Positions 9,480 through 18,471 of a stretch of 64,000 nucleotides of DNA are shown in pieces. The stretch comes from Scandinavium sp036409475. Lineage in GTDB: Bacteria; Pseudomonadota; Gammaproteobacteria; Enterobacterales; Enterobacteriaceae. Under the pieces are notes generated by a model. That model did no database searches and had not been told where the DNA came from. It saw only the letters and a program-made list of their open reading frames with translations. Both the position numbers and the translations under genes were made by a program. Positions within the stretch are counted from its first letter, which is position 1, and each line of letters starts with the position of its first letter. The stretch is from positions 22,066 to 86,065 of the forward strand of contig NZ_JAYRCK010000026.1 of NCBI RefSeq assembly GCF_036409475.1, in the 5' to 3' direction.

Positions 9480-10094
9480 ATGACTTTAGATACATTTAAC
9501 AACCTGACCACAGTCATGAGCAACATCGCAACTACATTGGGCGCTGGCGGTGGCCTGTTCCTTGCTTGCCGCTGGCTACACCGTCGTAACATGGAGCGAG
9601 CACATGATGCGGCTAATACCTTCTTTGATGACCTGCACCACATAGTACCTAAGGTACTGGACTTTACGTTCTCTGTATCGCAGATAATGGCGAAGATGGC
9701 AGCCATAGAAAACGAAGATTCCTTTTCCCGCCATACTGCTGAGATAACCAGTGACTCACTGCGTATGATGAATCAGGCTAACCAATTGAAGCTGTTGTTC
9801 TTTGCCCGCTACGCACTGGTGGAGCGTCGTGGCGTGACTATTAAACCTAAGGCACATCAATCCTTTGAAATCGCACTTATTACATTCTTCAATGCGGCAT
9901 CAGAGGCATTGCAACACACTGTTGTCAGGATTATCCCTGTCACGAAATTTACCGATTATCTGGAAATAGTGCACGATTTCAAAAATGCCTTCATTCAAGT
10001 AAAGCGGTTCTCTGATGAGTTGAACGTGGCATTCGGTGAAGTCATCAACATCGATTATCAGGATTATTTCAACTTTCCGAAGACGATTCTCTGA
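9480..10094 (+). CDS. hypothetical protein with N-terminal membrane helix
   Basis: A 204-aa protein from the ATG at 9480; a GTG at 9438 immediately after the previous stop would add 14 residues. One hydrophobic segment near residues 13-30 (NIATTLGAGGGLFLACRWLH) is followed by a basic helix and a helical soluble domain of about 170 residues. No family recognised. It is co-oriented with the 191-aa gene before it and tssF eleven bases after it, so all are likely co-transcribed. Single-pass topology with a cytoplasmic helical domain is the only structural statement the sequence supports. Confidence 0.5.
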   Translation: MTLDTFNNLTTVMSNIATTLGAGGGLFLACRWLHRRNMERAHDAANTFFDDLHHIVPKVLDFTFSVSQIMAKMAAIENEDSFSRHTAEITSDSLRMMNQANQLKLLFFARYALVERRGVTIKPKAHQSFEIALITFFNAASEALQHTVVRIIPVTKFTDYLEIVHDFKNAFIQVKRFSDELNVAFGEVINIDYQDYFNFPKTIL

Positions 10095-10105
10095 CGGGGG
10101 TTACC

Positions 10106-11851
10106 ATGGAAGATTTAACCCTCCGCTACTTCGATGCCGAGATGCGCTACCTGCGTGATGCTGCGCGGGAGTTCGCAAAACTGCATCCGGATCGTGCACG
10201 GGAAATGGGACTTGCAACACCCGGCACCGCTGATGAATCCGTCGAGCAACTGTTCCAGGGCTTCGCCTTCCTGATGGGGCGGATGCGCGCGAAACTGGAT
10301 GATGACTTTCCCGAGCTGACCGAAGGGCTGATAAGCCGCCTGTGGCCGCATGCGCTGCGTCCTTTACCGTCTGTCTGCGTGGTGGAGATTGCCCCCGACG
10401 CTGACGAACTCAAACTCCCCGAGGTGCTGGATAAGCACAGCGAGGTCGTGTCTCAGCCGGTGGGCGATCATCATATTCGCTGCCGCTATCGCACCAGTCG
10501 TGAACTGGTGCTCAACCCGCTTGAGCTACAGAGTGCCGGGCTATTCACCGAACCAGACGGTCAGCATGTCCTACGGATGCGCTTTAGCTGTGGAGCCAAC
10601 GCTGACTGGCGACAGGTGGGTTTAAGTCGCCTGCCGGTCTATCTGCATGGCGATACACCGCTGGCTTCGCTGTTGCATCTGTACCTGACCCGCCGTGTGG
10701 CCAGGAGTTATGTCCGTCTGCCGGGGAATATCGACCGCCAGCCATTTGACGGGCGCTTCCGGGCTACCGGTTTTGAGAAAGACTCAACGGTCTGGCCGGT
10801 GGAAGAAACTCAGAACCCGGAGCATCTGCGACTGCTGGAGTATTTCACTTTCCGCGAGAAGTTTATGTTCGTCGACCTGTGCGGGCTGGAAACCATCGCC
10901 TGGCCGGAAGAGCCACAGTGGTTTGAGCTGGAGTTTGTGCTCAGCGAGTTCTGGCCGTCAGATTTCAGTCTCAGCGAAGAGAACCTGCGTCTGCACTGTG
11001 TTCCGGTGGTGAATCTGTTCCGTCTGGATGCACGACCGCTGTCGATTAATGCTTACCAGACCGAATACCCGCTGCGTCCGTTACGTGACAGTGACCCGCA
11101 TACCGAGATTTTCGGCGTGGAGCAAGTGGCAACCTCCTTTTCGGAAGATGCTGCCGTCTATACCCCGTTCCGTCAGTTTCAGCATAAAGGCGGAATGCTG
11201 CGCCGTGAACGTCCGGCGCGTTACTACCACACCCGCATAAAACGCGGCCCGTCAGGGCGCAATGAAACCACCCTGACCCTCGGCGGGGATGAATTTGAAC
11301 GTGAACGCCAGAACCCCGAAGAACCACTTGCGCTGAGTCTCACCGGCACCAATGGCGTGTTGCCGCGCAAGGTCCTGCAGAGTGTGTTGCTTGATACGCT
11401 GGAGAGTGCCACTCAGACCCCCGTCCGGGTGATGAACCTCAGCACCCCGACGCTCGCTGCCTACCCACCACAACGCGACCGCTTCCACTGGCAGATGCTG
11501 AGCCAGTGCGGCAGTAGTTTCCTGTGGATGATGGATAATGCTGAAGTACTGCGCAACACCCTGGCACTTCACTGCTGGTCTGATGATGAACAGAGTCGGT
11601 GCAAGCTGGCAGGAATCACCCACGTTAAACACTGGCGACTGCAGAAGTGGAAGCGCTACCTGATGCGTGGCGTGGATATTGAAGTGACCCTCAACACCGA
11701 CCATTTCAGCGGTGAAGGGGATGTATGGCTGTTTGGCTCCCTGCTGAACCGCTTCCTGGCACAGTATGCTGATATGCACCTGTATAACCGTCTGACACTG
11801 ATACTGGAGCCGTCAGGAAAATGCCTGCGATGGAAAGAGAATCACAACTGA
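10106..11851 (+). CDS. tssF: TssF (ImpG/VasA) baseplate subunit
   Basis: A 581-aa protein of the usual TssF length with the family N-terminus (LTLRYFDAEMRYLRDAAREF, then FLMGRMRAKLDDDFPELTEG and LWPHALRPLPS). TssF and TssG form the wedge of the T6SS baseplate around the VgrG hub together with TssE and TssK. A purine-rich GGGGG precedes the ATG. Its 3' end overlaps tssG by 31 bases, a tight coupling often seen for this pair. Confidence 0.95.
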   Translation: MEDLTLRYFDAEMRYLRDAAREFAKLHPDRAREMGLATPGTADESVEQLFQGFAFLMGRMRAKLDDDFPELTEGLISRLWPHALRPLPSVCVVEIAPDADELKLPEVLDKHSEVVSQPVGDHHIRCRYRTSRELVLNPLELQSAGLFTEPDGQHVLRMRFSCGANADWRQVGLSRLPVYLHGDTPLASLLHLYLTRRVARSYVRLPGNIDRQPFDGRFRATGFEKDSTVWPVEETQNPEHLRLLEYFTFREKFMFVDLCGLETIAWPEEPQWFELEFVLSEFWPSDFSLSEENLRLHCVPVVNLFRLDARPLSINAYQTEYPLRPLRDSDPHTEIFGVEQVATSFSEDAAVYTPFRQFQHKGGMLRRERPARYYHTRIKRGPSGRNETTLTLGGDEFERERQNPEEPLALSLTGTNGVLPRKVLQSVLLDTLESATQTPVRVMNLSTPTLAAYPPQRDRFHWQMLSQCGSSFLWMMDNAEVLRNTLALHCWSDDEQSRCKLAGITHVKHWRLQKWKRYLMRGVDIEVTLNTDHFSGEGDVWLFGSLLNRFLAQYADMHLYNRLTLILEPSGKCLRWKENHN

Positions 11852-12930
11852 CCTTCACCGAACTGGAGGAGAAGTTTGGTAAGCAGCTGCCCTACACCAA
11901 CTTCTACCGGTTTATGCAGTGGCTGGAGCAGCGACATCCTGAACTGCCGCCCATTGGCACGACCTCACAGATAAAGAACGACCCGGTACGTATGCGGCCC
12001 CATCCGGGAATGGGCTTTCCGGCCAGTGAGTTTAAGGGCATTGAAGTTAATCCTGATGATGACCCGGAATCACCCCCCACCGTCAGAACCACCTTTATGG
12101 GGCTGTACGGTATCGACTCACCGCTGCCAACGGCCTACATTGACGATATCACCCAGCGACGCGAAGGCCATGACACGGTTGAGCATTTTCTCGATATCTT
12201 CAACCACCGCATTCTGACGCAGTTCTACCGTATCTGGAAGAAGTACAACTACCCGGCAACCTTTGAGCCTGGCGGCACAGACCGTATCTCGCAGAGTTTG
12301 CTGGGCATTGGCGGATTGGGTATTCCCGGCACTGAAAATAACTTCGATGTACCGCTGTCACGCTTCCTCGGCATTCTCGACATGCTGCATCAACCCGGTA
12401 AAACCGCTGACGGGCTGAAACAACTGGTACGGATGGTCACCCCGGATACGGAAGCGACAATCGTGCCAAACTACCGACGCAAAGTGAGAGTGCCTGAGCC
12501 CCGGCTCGACGGGACGTTTTTCCTCGATGACCGCCCGATACTCGGCGGCATTGCAACCGATATCAACAGCGCGGTAGAAATCCGGCTCTACACCGAGAGC
12601 AAAGCGGATGCGCGTGGCTGGATGCCCCCGCATCAGCTGTTGTTCCAGGACCTGCTGTCACTGCTGCGGGTGTATCTCGGCTGGCGATACGATGCCCACA
12701 TCACTCTGACCATGCCGCGAAGACTGTTCCCGGCTCCGCGTCTCAGCGTGAAACACAACGGTGAAGATGCTGCTTACATGGGCTACTCGTTCCTGCTGGG
12801 CCAGGACGATGACGGCGATAAGCCTGACCCGGATATGCCTGCCCGACTGACCGTTAAACTCGGCTGGTACGAAGGGCTGCAACTGAATCCCCACCAACGT
12901 AACGTCACGGAGATTGACGACGAAATATGA
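11821..12930 (+). CDS. tssG: TssG (ImpH/VasB) baseplate subunit
   Basis: A 369-aa protein with the TssG opening (FYRFMQWLEQRHPELPPIG), an early FPASEF element and the FFGLFGxxxPLP-type motif here as TTFMGLYGIDSPLPTAYID. It binds TssF in the baseplate wedge. Two starts are possible, 11821 and 11830; an AGGA lies 2 or 11 bases before them, so neither is clearly favoured. It overlaps tssF upstream and shares ATGA with tssJ downstream. Confidence 0.93.
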   Translation: MPAMERESQLTFTELEEKFGKQLPYTNFYRFMQWLEQRHPELPPIGTTSQIKNDPVRMRPHPGMGFPASEFKGIEVNPDDDPESPPTVRTTFMGLYGIDSPLPTAYIDDITQRREGHDTVEHFLDIFNHRILTQFYRIWKKYNYPATFEPGGTDRISQSLLGIGGLGIPGTENNFDVPLSRFLGILDMLHQPGKTADGLKQLVRMVTPDTEATIVPNYRRKVRVPEPRLDGTFFLDDRPILGGIATDINSAVEIRLYTESKADARGWMPPHQLLFQDLLSLLRVYLGWRYDAHITLTMPRRLFPAPRLSVKHNGEDAAYMGYSFLLGQDDDGDKPDPDMPARLTVKLGWYEGLQLNPHQRNVTEIDDEI

Positions 12931-13460
12931 TGATAAAGCGTAAATCACACACATTACCGCTACTGCTGACGCTGCTGTTTACCACATTTCTGACGGGTTG
13001 CGGACTGACCCAGGGCGTCACCGATGGCAGTAAAAGTGTTGCCAAAGCGGTGTTCTACAAGAAGGTTAAGGTTGTTCATCTGCAGTTCCGTGCCCGTGCT
13101 GAACTGAATCCCGATGAAGACAGTATGGCGCTTGCAACCCGCGTACAGGTCTGGCAACTGAAAGACCGCAAAGCGTTCGACAAAGCCGATTACAACGCGC
13201 TGGTGGACAACGCCGAGGCGACACTCAGCGATGACCTGGTGGCAAAGAAAGAAATCCAGGTTCGTCCGGAACAGACTCTCACTTTCACCATGCCGATGGA
13301 TGAACAGGCGCAGTATGTTGCAGTGGTTGCTCAGTACCGTACCCCGGATGTGCGCAAGAACGACTGGCGGCTGGTGCTGAGTCGTGATGATCTTGACCCT
13401 GATGATGCCCGGGTGATTGAAATGGCGAAGTATTCGCTGGTTTTACAGGCGAAAAAATAG
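12927..13460 (+). CDS. tssJ: TssJ outer-membrane lipoprotein of T6SS
   Basis: A 177-aa protein with a basic N-terminus, a hydrophobic core and the lipobox LTGC (Cys25), so it is exported and lipidated. The mature region is a small beta-sandwich-type domain typical of TssJ. TssJ anchors the TssM periplasmic domain to the outer membrane. Start overlaps the tssG stop (ATGA). It is the last recognisable T6SS core gene in the window. Confidence 0.9.
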   Translation: MMIKRKSHTLPLLLTLLFTTFLTGCGLTQGVTDGSKSVAKAVFYKKVKVVHLQFRARAELNPDEDSMALATRVQVWQLKDRKAFDKADYNALVDNAEATLSDDLVAKKEIQVRPEQTLTFTMPMDEQAQYVAVVAQYRTPDVRKNDWRLVLSRDDLDPDDARVIEMAKYSLVLQAKK

Positions 13461-13473
13461 GCTCGGAGGAAAA

Positions 13474-13893
13474 ATGAAACGTGACTGGGATTTGTTACGC
13501 AAAATGTTGGTGGATGTTGAAGAAGAAAATGATTTCTTTGCCGCTCTGCCCGCAGAGCCACAAAGTGATGCGTATTCGCATGTTGAACTGTACCTCAGCG
13601 AATATGAGCGCTGGGAGGCTGCGTGTAATTATTTTTATGGTCACACAGAACTGCTACTGGATAGCGAACTTATTACCGGTATCCAGATATTAAGCGGTGG
13701 GAATGGCTACCATGGCTTTAAGCTTACATCAGGTCTCAGACTGACCTCAAAAGGTCACGACCTACTGGATACCATGCGAACACCTGTGCTGTGGGAAAGT
13801 ATTAAGTCCACCGCGAAGAAAAAGGGTGTGGAGTTGTCTTTTGATGCCGTCAAAGTACTGGGTGTGGCGGCGCTGAAACATCTGGTGGGATAA
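13474..13893 (+). CDS. DUF2513 domain protein
   Basis: A 139-aa protein. The ATG at 13474 has GGAGG just upstream and gives the family-typical start MKRDWDLLRKMLVDVEEEND; an earlier in-frame ATG at 13417 lies inside tssJ. DUF2513 proteins are small, often phage- or island-borne, and their function is not known. The C-terminal helix after residue 95 contains a run of lysines. It follows tssJ by 13 bases and precedes the next gene by 2, so it is probably read from the T6SS transcript, though it is not a known T6SS part. Confidence 0.7.
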   Translation: MKRDWDLLRKMLVDVEEENDFFAALPAEPQSDAYSHVELYLSEYERWEAACNYFYGHTELLLDSELITGIQILSGGNGYHGFKLTSGLRLTSKGHDLLDTMRTPVLWESIKSTAKKKGVELSFDAVKVLGVAALKHLVG

Positions 13894-13895
13894 CG

Positions 13896-14867
13896 ATGAA
13901 ACATGATGTCCAGGAAGACTGGCTGATTCGTTTACCTGTCCACCTACAGGCAGATGCACTGTCGCTGATTGACTGTCTGGCGAAGATACCTTCGATGAAG
14001 CCCGAAAAATGTCCCTGGTGCATGAGTTTACGGATCAAACAATATCCTTCAGATCTCAGGACATTCGACTGTCAGGCGTGTCATCGTCGTTTTACGCCCT
14101 GGACCGGAACACCGTTTGCGAACTGTCGTCATCAGGATAAATGGAGCCTTTATGCCCGTGCCCGGTTGTCAGGGCTCCGTATACATCAGGCGGGTCAGAT
14201 ATCGAAGTTGTCGCACGGTGCGTGTGATTATCGGGAAGGTGTGATTGAAGCGATGATCGCGGAGCGCTGGCCGTCATTGATGCCCTGGTGGCTCGGCCAA
14301 ATGAGTTACGATCGGGATAATCCAGCACCTCTGCGAACCACACCATTTACGAGCAAAGAAGAGGCATGGGCACATCACAATCATGAGTATGTCCAGTGCC
14401 TGGAGTGTGGGAAAATTTACTCCTCCCTGAACATTCATCTGCAGCACGCTCACAGTATGTCTGCAATGGAGTACCGGGAGAAGTGGCAGATAATGAAACA
14501 AATCCCGTTGGCTGGATTTGCGAACCGGCGAAGCCATTCGGACTCAATCAATGAAAAAATCCGTAACGGAGAGGTGGATCCACTGGCGCTGGCAGCTGCA
14601 ATGCAGGAAGCCTGCAGGCTAAATGGCCGGAAGAAACCCTTCGGGACTACCTATATCGGTGAGATGCACGGTCAGCGACTAAAAGCGCAAAAGCTGTGGG
14701 AACAATCCCCGGCGATCAAAACGGTGGATGATGCCGTACGTGAACAGGCCATTACCAGAATGCAGCAACGTCACCAGACGGGTGAAAAGGTGAAAGACAT
14801 CGCGCGTGATATCGGAGTTGTTAAGCAGACGCTTTATGCGTGGTTAAAGCGTAGCTCTGAGTCTTAG
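13896..14867 (+). CDS. zinc-ribbon / MucR-like / HTH DNA-binding protein
   Basis: A 323-aa protein with three recognisable parts: an N-terminal zinc ribbon (CPWC about 25 residues before CQAC) in a DUF746-like segment resembling InsA-type transposase ribbons; a central MucR/Ros-type finger (CLECGKIYSSLNIHLQHAH, followed by MSAMEYREKW); and a C-terminal resolvase-like helix-turn-helix (VKDIARDIGVVKQTLYAWLK). All three point to nucleic-acid binding. A regulator or recombination-related protein is plausible. It starts two bases after the DUF2513 gene. No T6SS role is established. Confidence 0.65.
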   Translation: MKHDVQEDWLIRLPVHLQADALSLIDCLAKIPSMKPEKCPWCMSLRIKQYPSDLRTFDCQACHRRFTPWTGTPFANCRHQDKWSLYARARLSGLRIHQAGQISKLSHGACDYREGVIEAMIAERWPSLMPWWLGQMSYDRDNPAPLRTTPFTSKEEAWAHHNHEYVQCLECGKIYSSLNIHLQHAHSMSAMEYREKWQIMKQIPLAGFANRRSHSDSINEKIRNGEVDPLALAAAMQEACRLNGRKKPFGTTYIGEMHGQRLKAQKLWEQSPAIKTVDDAVREQAITRMQQRHQTGEKVKDIARDIGVVKQTLYAWLKRSSES

Positions 14868-15018
14868 TTAGTCCGTGATTGAGATGTCGAAATATCCTTT
14901 GATGTTGAAATGAACGAAATACATATGAAGGTATGAAACGGCTGCCTTTCGAAATATATGTGGGGAAGTCTCAATCTTACGTTTTAGTTCAGAGTCATTA
15001 ATCAATGAAGGGGGTAGT

Positions 15019-16188
15019 ATGAAATTATCAGCATTGTTGATTTCCAATTTTAAAGGTATCAAGGGTGAAATTAAAATATTAATTGATAACATCGTCGTTT
15101 TAGTTGGCCCCAATAACAGTTGTAAATCAACAATTCTAGATGCATATGAGGCTTATGTATCGATGGGAAGTGCGTTAACTCAAGATCATTTCCATGGCAG
15201 GGATACTAATATTCCGGTGATCATTACTGGGGTGTTTAATGATGTAACACAAGAAGACGTTGATACATTAGGGCAAGAATGGCTTTTAAAAGGTGATCCC
15301 GAGTTCGGGGATTGTGCCAAATTTCAAATACGTTGGGGTTCTCCAGACGAAAATGGTGTCAAATACAGTTATAGTAATAAATTAAAGGACTGGAAAAAAG
15401 GTGGGGCTGGTGGATGGAACACGTTACTTCAAAGTAGACTACCCGTACCTGTCAGATTAAATCCAAATGATGGCTATGATTCGCTGGAAAAGATAGTGAA
15501 GGATTTGGCATCCAAAAATGCAGCACAGAAACTGAAAGATGATAAAAGTAAAGTAGCAGGGATCGTTGCTGAAATAGAAAAGCTAGCTAAAGAAGTGGAT
15601 AAAGAACTGGCAGGCAGTATTGGGATGTTAAGTAACAAAATAGAATTTGAACTCAATAAATTATTCCAAGGCGCTACCGTTAATTTTGAAACTGGTGTGG
15701 GGAAATTTAAAGCAGAAGATGCGATAAAAGATGGTAGCAAATTCTTCGTTAAAACAAGTAACCACCCTTCATCTCTGGAACACCAGGGTACAGGTTTAAA
15801 AAGAGCTTTTTTATGGTCAGCCATAAACGCTCTGTGCAGCGAAGGGATGTATAAAAAAGGAACCAAAGTAATACCGAATGAAACACCAAAAGTGTTATTA
15901 ATTGATGAGCCAGAAATAAACCTTCATCCATCAATAATCAGAGCAGCTAGGAAAGCCATTTATGCTTTGGCTGATTTAGCTGGATGGCAGGTTATATGCA
16001 CAACTCATTCCCCCGTATTTATTGATCTCACTCAAGATCATACCACCCTAATTAAGGTTTCGAATAACCAACAAGGCGTTTTTTACTTCCAGACGGATAA
16101 GACCCATTTTACTCCCAATGAAAAAGATAACTTAAAAATGCTAAATCGCTGCTGTCCAACCGTTAATGAATTTTTTCTTTTACCCTAA
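15019..16188 (+). CDS. OLD-family ATPase, N-terminal part of a frameshifted gene
   Basis: A 389-aa product with the ABC-like ATPase of OLD nucleases: Walker A GPNNSCKST (residues 30-38, with Cys in place of the usual Gly before Lys), a signature-like LEHQGTGLKRA, Walker B VLLIDEPEINLHP (about 293-304) and an H-loop THSP. It ends prematurely in a run of Phe/Leu codons after a six-T tract (16171-16176). The missing TOPRIM nuclease half continues in the +1 frame. OLD proteins are DNA nucleases, several with anti-phage roles; no UvrD-type GajB partner is adjacent, so this would be a class 1 stand-alone OLD. GAAGGGGG precedes the ATG. Confidence 0.8.
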   Translation: MKLSALLISNFKGIKGEIKILIDNIVVLVGPNNSCKSTILDAYEAYVSMGSALTQDHFHGRDTNIPVIITGVFNDVTQEDVDTLGQEWLLKGDPEFGDCAKFQIRWGSPDENGVKYSYSNKLKDWKKGGAGGWNTLLQSRLPVPVRLNPNDGYDSLEKIVKDLASKNAAQKLKDDKSKVAGIVAEIEKLAKEVDKELAGSIGMLSNKIEFELNKLFQGATVNFETGVGKFKAEDAIKDGSKFFVKTSNHPSSLEHQGTGLKRAFLWSAINALCSEGMYKKGTKVIPNETPKVLLIDEPEINLHPSIIRAARKAIYALADLAGWQVICTTHSPVFIDLTQDHTTLIKVSNNQQGVFYFQTDKTHFTPNEKDNLKMLNRCCPTVNEFFLLP

Positions 16189-16672
16189 TGCAATTTTAGT
16201 TGAAGGGGATACAGAATATTTAGCTTATCAATATATCATTGAAAAAAGTGGTCTTGAGGGAAGTTATTGTGTTATCAATTGCAGAGGCAAGGCTAATATC
16301 CCAACGTTTATAAAAATATTTGATCAGTTCAATGCCAATGCGATCGCTATTCATGACTTGGATACAAAACTACGGAAGGATGGTGCAGCAAACGGAATGT
16401 GGAAAATCAACTTAAACATTAGATCATTAGCAGATACAACTAATGGGAGAGTTAAAACAGTTGTTCACACTCCTGATTTTGAAGGGTTCTATTTTAATGA
16501 ATCACCATCTAAAGATAAACCTTACAGTCTATTTTCTCACCTTACAGCTACTGATTTCGAAACAAACGGAAAATACGATTTATTAAGGGGCTCTCTTACT
16601 TCAATTATTAATGGGACGCACAAAGGATTATATACAACAGAAGCGGAACTTGATGCAATGACAACGAAGTAA
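16166..16672 (+). CDS. TOPRIM domain, C-terminal part of the split OLD nuclease
   Basis: A 168-residue frame overlapping the end of the ATPase frame by 23 bases. It begins at once with the TOPRIM glutamate motif (AILVEGDTE, Glu14) and has the metal-binding HDLD (Asp64, Asp66) and the PDFEGFYF segment typical of OLD TOPRIM domains. The ATG at 16166 has no clear ribosome-binding site, so independent translation is doubtful. Removing one T from the six-T run restores a continuous reading frame of about 550 residues, the right size for OLD. It is probably a pseudogene half, unless slippage on the T tract makes some full-length protein. Confidence 0.75.
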   Translation: MNFFFYPNAILVEGDTEYLAYQYIIEKSGLEGSYCVINCRGKANIPTFIKIFDQFNANAIAIHDLDTKLRKDGAANGMWKINLNIRSLADTTNGRVKTVVHTPDFEGFYFNESPSKDKPYSLFSHLTATDFETNGKYDLLRGSLTSIINGTHKGLYTTEAELDAMTTK

Positions 16673-16718
16673 CATAGAGCGGTTGTTAAGTGTTGGTAAA
16701 AAATAAATACATAATGAG

Positions 16719-16752
16719 CATACCCTATTAATTGATAGGGTATGTTATTTTT
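16719..16752 (+). terminator. rho-independent terminator after the OLD gene
   Basis: A perfect 10-bp stem (CATACCCTAT / ATAGGGTATG) with a six-base loop is followed by TTATTTTT on the + strand, 46 bases after the TOPRIM stop. It separates the OLD gene from the convergent minus-strand gene. Confidence 0.8.
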
Positions 16753-16768
16753 AGGTGCTGATATCAGC

Positions 16769-17638
16769 TCAATTATTTTTATTCAAACTAAATGTGAAAT
16801 TACCATTATTTGTTTTGACCTCAACCTCTGACCACATACACCGTCCAAATCGATCGTTGGCTTCAACCCAATTCCATCCTGCATTAGCGTACGCAACCTG
16901 ATTACTGATAGCCAAATAGAAATCATACCGTTTGCCGTAGGTTAATGTTGTGGGTTTGATATTCCATATATAGCAGCTACCGCGATCAATGCTCATGCCA
17001 GTTATAGTAATATTATCAACCAAGCTATAAATATAAACATGCCTGTAGATTTTGTGTTCGGCGCTGGATTTTCCTCTGTAATCGTACGGGATATCTTTGA
17101 CCTGAACTTTTACTGGGATTTGTGGTGGTGATTGAGTGTCACTTTGTTGTACAGAGCCGGTGGGAGTAGAATCAGTTTCACCCCCATTGGGAATATCTTT
17201 CATCAGTGTAGGATCCCCAAGATGGCTTTCCCAAACATCGCTGCAGTTCAGACTTGAAACCCACTTACCATATTTATAGATCCCAACGTCCCCGCTAACC
17301 TTACCTTCCTTATTCAAATAGCCCACATTGTAGGCATATTTCCCGTTAGGTATATTGAGTTCGTATAGCGTAAAGCCTTCGGAGCGATTGCTCTCCCAAT
17401 TTTTTGTCAATTGGTTAGCTGATTTTTTTATGGTGATCTCAGGAATAACACCACCTTCACCGCTCGGATCTTGCTTTCCGTACATGTAGGTGATGGTGTC
17501 ACCGCTTCGAAGAACAACCACTTCCTTTGGTTCTTTCTGGTTGTTGAAGAAACAACCAAATAAGACGTCATCGTCGTAAGGCGAAGCGACAGCATAAAAA
17601 CTGGTCAACGCCAGCAATAATAATATTAGTGCTTTCAT
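16769..17638 (-). CDS. secreted protein of unknown function
   Basis: A 289-aa protein with a clear signal peptide (MKALILLLLALTSFYAVAS, cleavage expected after AVA or AVAS). The mature part has an N-terminal domain of about 120 residues with paired cysteines, a Ser/Thr/Gln/Pro-rich linker near residues 150-175, and a C-terminal domain rich in Tyr and Trp. No family recognised. It is the last of three minus-strand genes (GTPase, lipoprotein, this one) and is probably periplasmic or released. Confidence 0.6.
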   Translation of the reverse strand: MKALILLLLALTSFYAVASPYDDDVLFGCFFNNQKEPKEVVVLRSGDTITYMYGKQDPSGEGGVIPEITIKKSANQLTKNWESNRSEGFTLYELNIPNGKYAYNVGYLNKEGKVSGDVGIYKYGKWVSSLNCSDVWESHLGDPTLMKDIPNGGETDSTPTGSVQQSDTQSPPQIPVKVQVKDIPYDYRGKSSAEHKIYRHVYIYSLVDNITITGMSIDRGSCYIWNIKPTTLTYGKRYDFYLAISNQVAYANAGWNWVEANDRFGRCMWSEVEVKTNNGNFTFSLNKNN

Positions 17639-17686
17639 GGATCGTATCTCTTTGAATTAAAATATACTGTAATGGCAACATAACAA

Positions 17687-18394
17687 TTATTGAAGAGCCT
17701 TATTGCAGCGCTCGCCATTTTTATAGATATGGCACTCAGTATCATTGATTGCCTTCTGTGCAAGTGCATTAGCCAGCGTGAAATGATCCCGATAAATATC
17801 ATCGCGGATCGCATCGACTGCACGACCACTCCAGTAAATACTTTGGGCTTTTCCATCAGAAAACTTGTATTCGTATCTCATTGATAATAATGTCACAGGC
17901 TGTTCACTTCCGGGAACAATACTCCAGACATAAACATTTTTGACATCACTTATTTTAGTGTGAACAATCTTTCTTACTTCTTCAATCGACTGTTCAATTT
18001 TGGGTATTTGCATTCCTGCAATCCATGAAGGTGTGCAGTCCCTGTCAGGGTACTGCTGCTTACATTTTTGTGTGTAAACATCAGCACGATATTTTTCATC
18101 TTTAAGACTTAATTCATGGGAATTAATATAGTGCTCCATATGCTGAGTCCAGACCTGTTCCGATTCGTCACTCTTCATGGAACATGTATATATAACTGTT
18201 TGTCGTCCCTTATCATCGATATTGTCCTTCCAGTCTACAGATGTACACCGTTGTCGATTGTCTAGCGCTGTCCCTAACGTTCTGGTTGAATCAATGCTTT
18301 CGTAAACCTGACTTTTAAGTATTTTCTGGTTGTCCGATTCACTGTGGCAGGCGGATAGAATAAGTACTGATGAAAGTAAAATCGTATTGCGCAT
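17687..18394 (-). CDS. lipoprotein of unknown function
   Basis: A 235-aa protein with a lipoprotein signal: short hydrophobic N-terminus and lipobox LSAC (Cys16), followed by HSESD. Six further cysteines (for example QRC, YTC, QKCKQ, RDC, TEC, ERC) suggest disulfides in the periplasm. The C-terminal half includes a predicted amphipathic segment (IEEVRKIVHTKISDVKNVYV). No family recognised. It lies 48 bases upstream of the secreted protein and 77 bases downstream of the GTPase, in the same orientation, so these may form an operon. Confidence 0.6.
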   Translation of the reverse strand: MRNTILLSSVLILSACHSESDNQKILKSQVYESIDSTRTLGTALDNRQRCTSVDWKDNIDDKGRQTVIYTCSMKSDESEQVWTQHMEHYINSHELSLKDEKYRADVYTQKCKQQYPDRDCTPSWIAGMQIPKIEQSIEEVRKIVHTKISDVKNVYVWSIVPGSEQPVTLLSMRYEYKFSDGKAQSIYWSGRAVDAIRDDIYRDHFTLANALAQKAINDTECHIYKNGERCNKALQ

Positions 18395-18427
18395 AAATAA
18401 ACCCTGAATTTATAGTGTAAGTAAATC

Positions 18428-18464
18428 CGCATTGAGATAATCTTTTATCTGAATGCGGATGTTT
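18428..18464. terminator. hairpin between GTPase and lipoprotein genes
   Basis: ATCCGCATT(c/g)AGATAA and its complement form a long stem with a short loop. A GTTTTT run follows on the + strand only; on the minus strand, the coding direction, the run is poor. It could be a weak terminator or processing hairpin. Confidence 0.35.
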
Positions 18465-18471
18465 TTATTAA

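Noticed and set aside
16161..16190. Programmed -1 frameshift site in the OLD gene
   Set aside because: The second half is in the +1 frame and no X-XXY-YYZ heptamer is in phase; one extra T explains it better.
15019..16672. Gabija defence system
   Set aside because: No UvrD/GajB helicase follows; a minus-strand gene and terminator come next.
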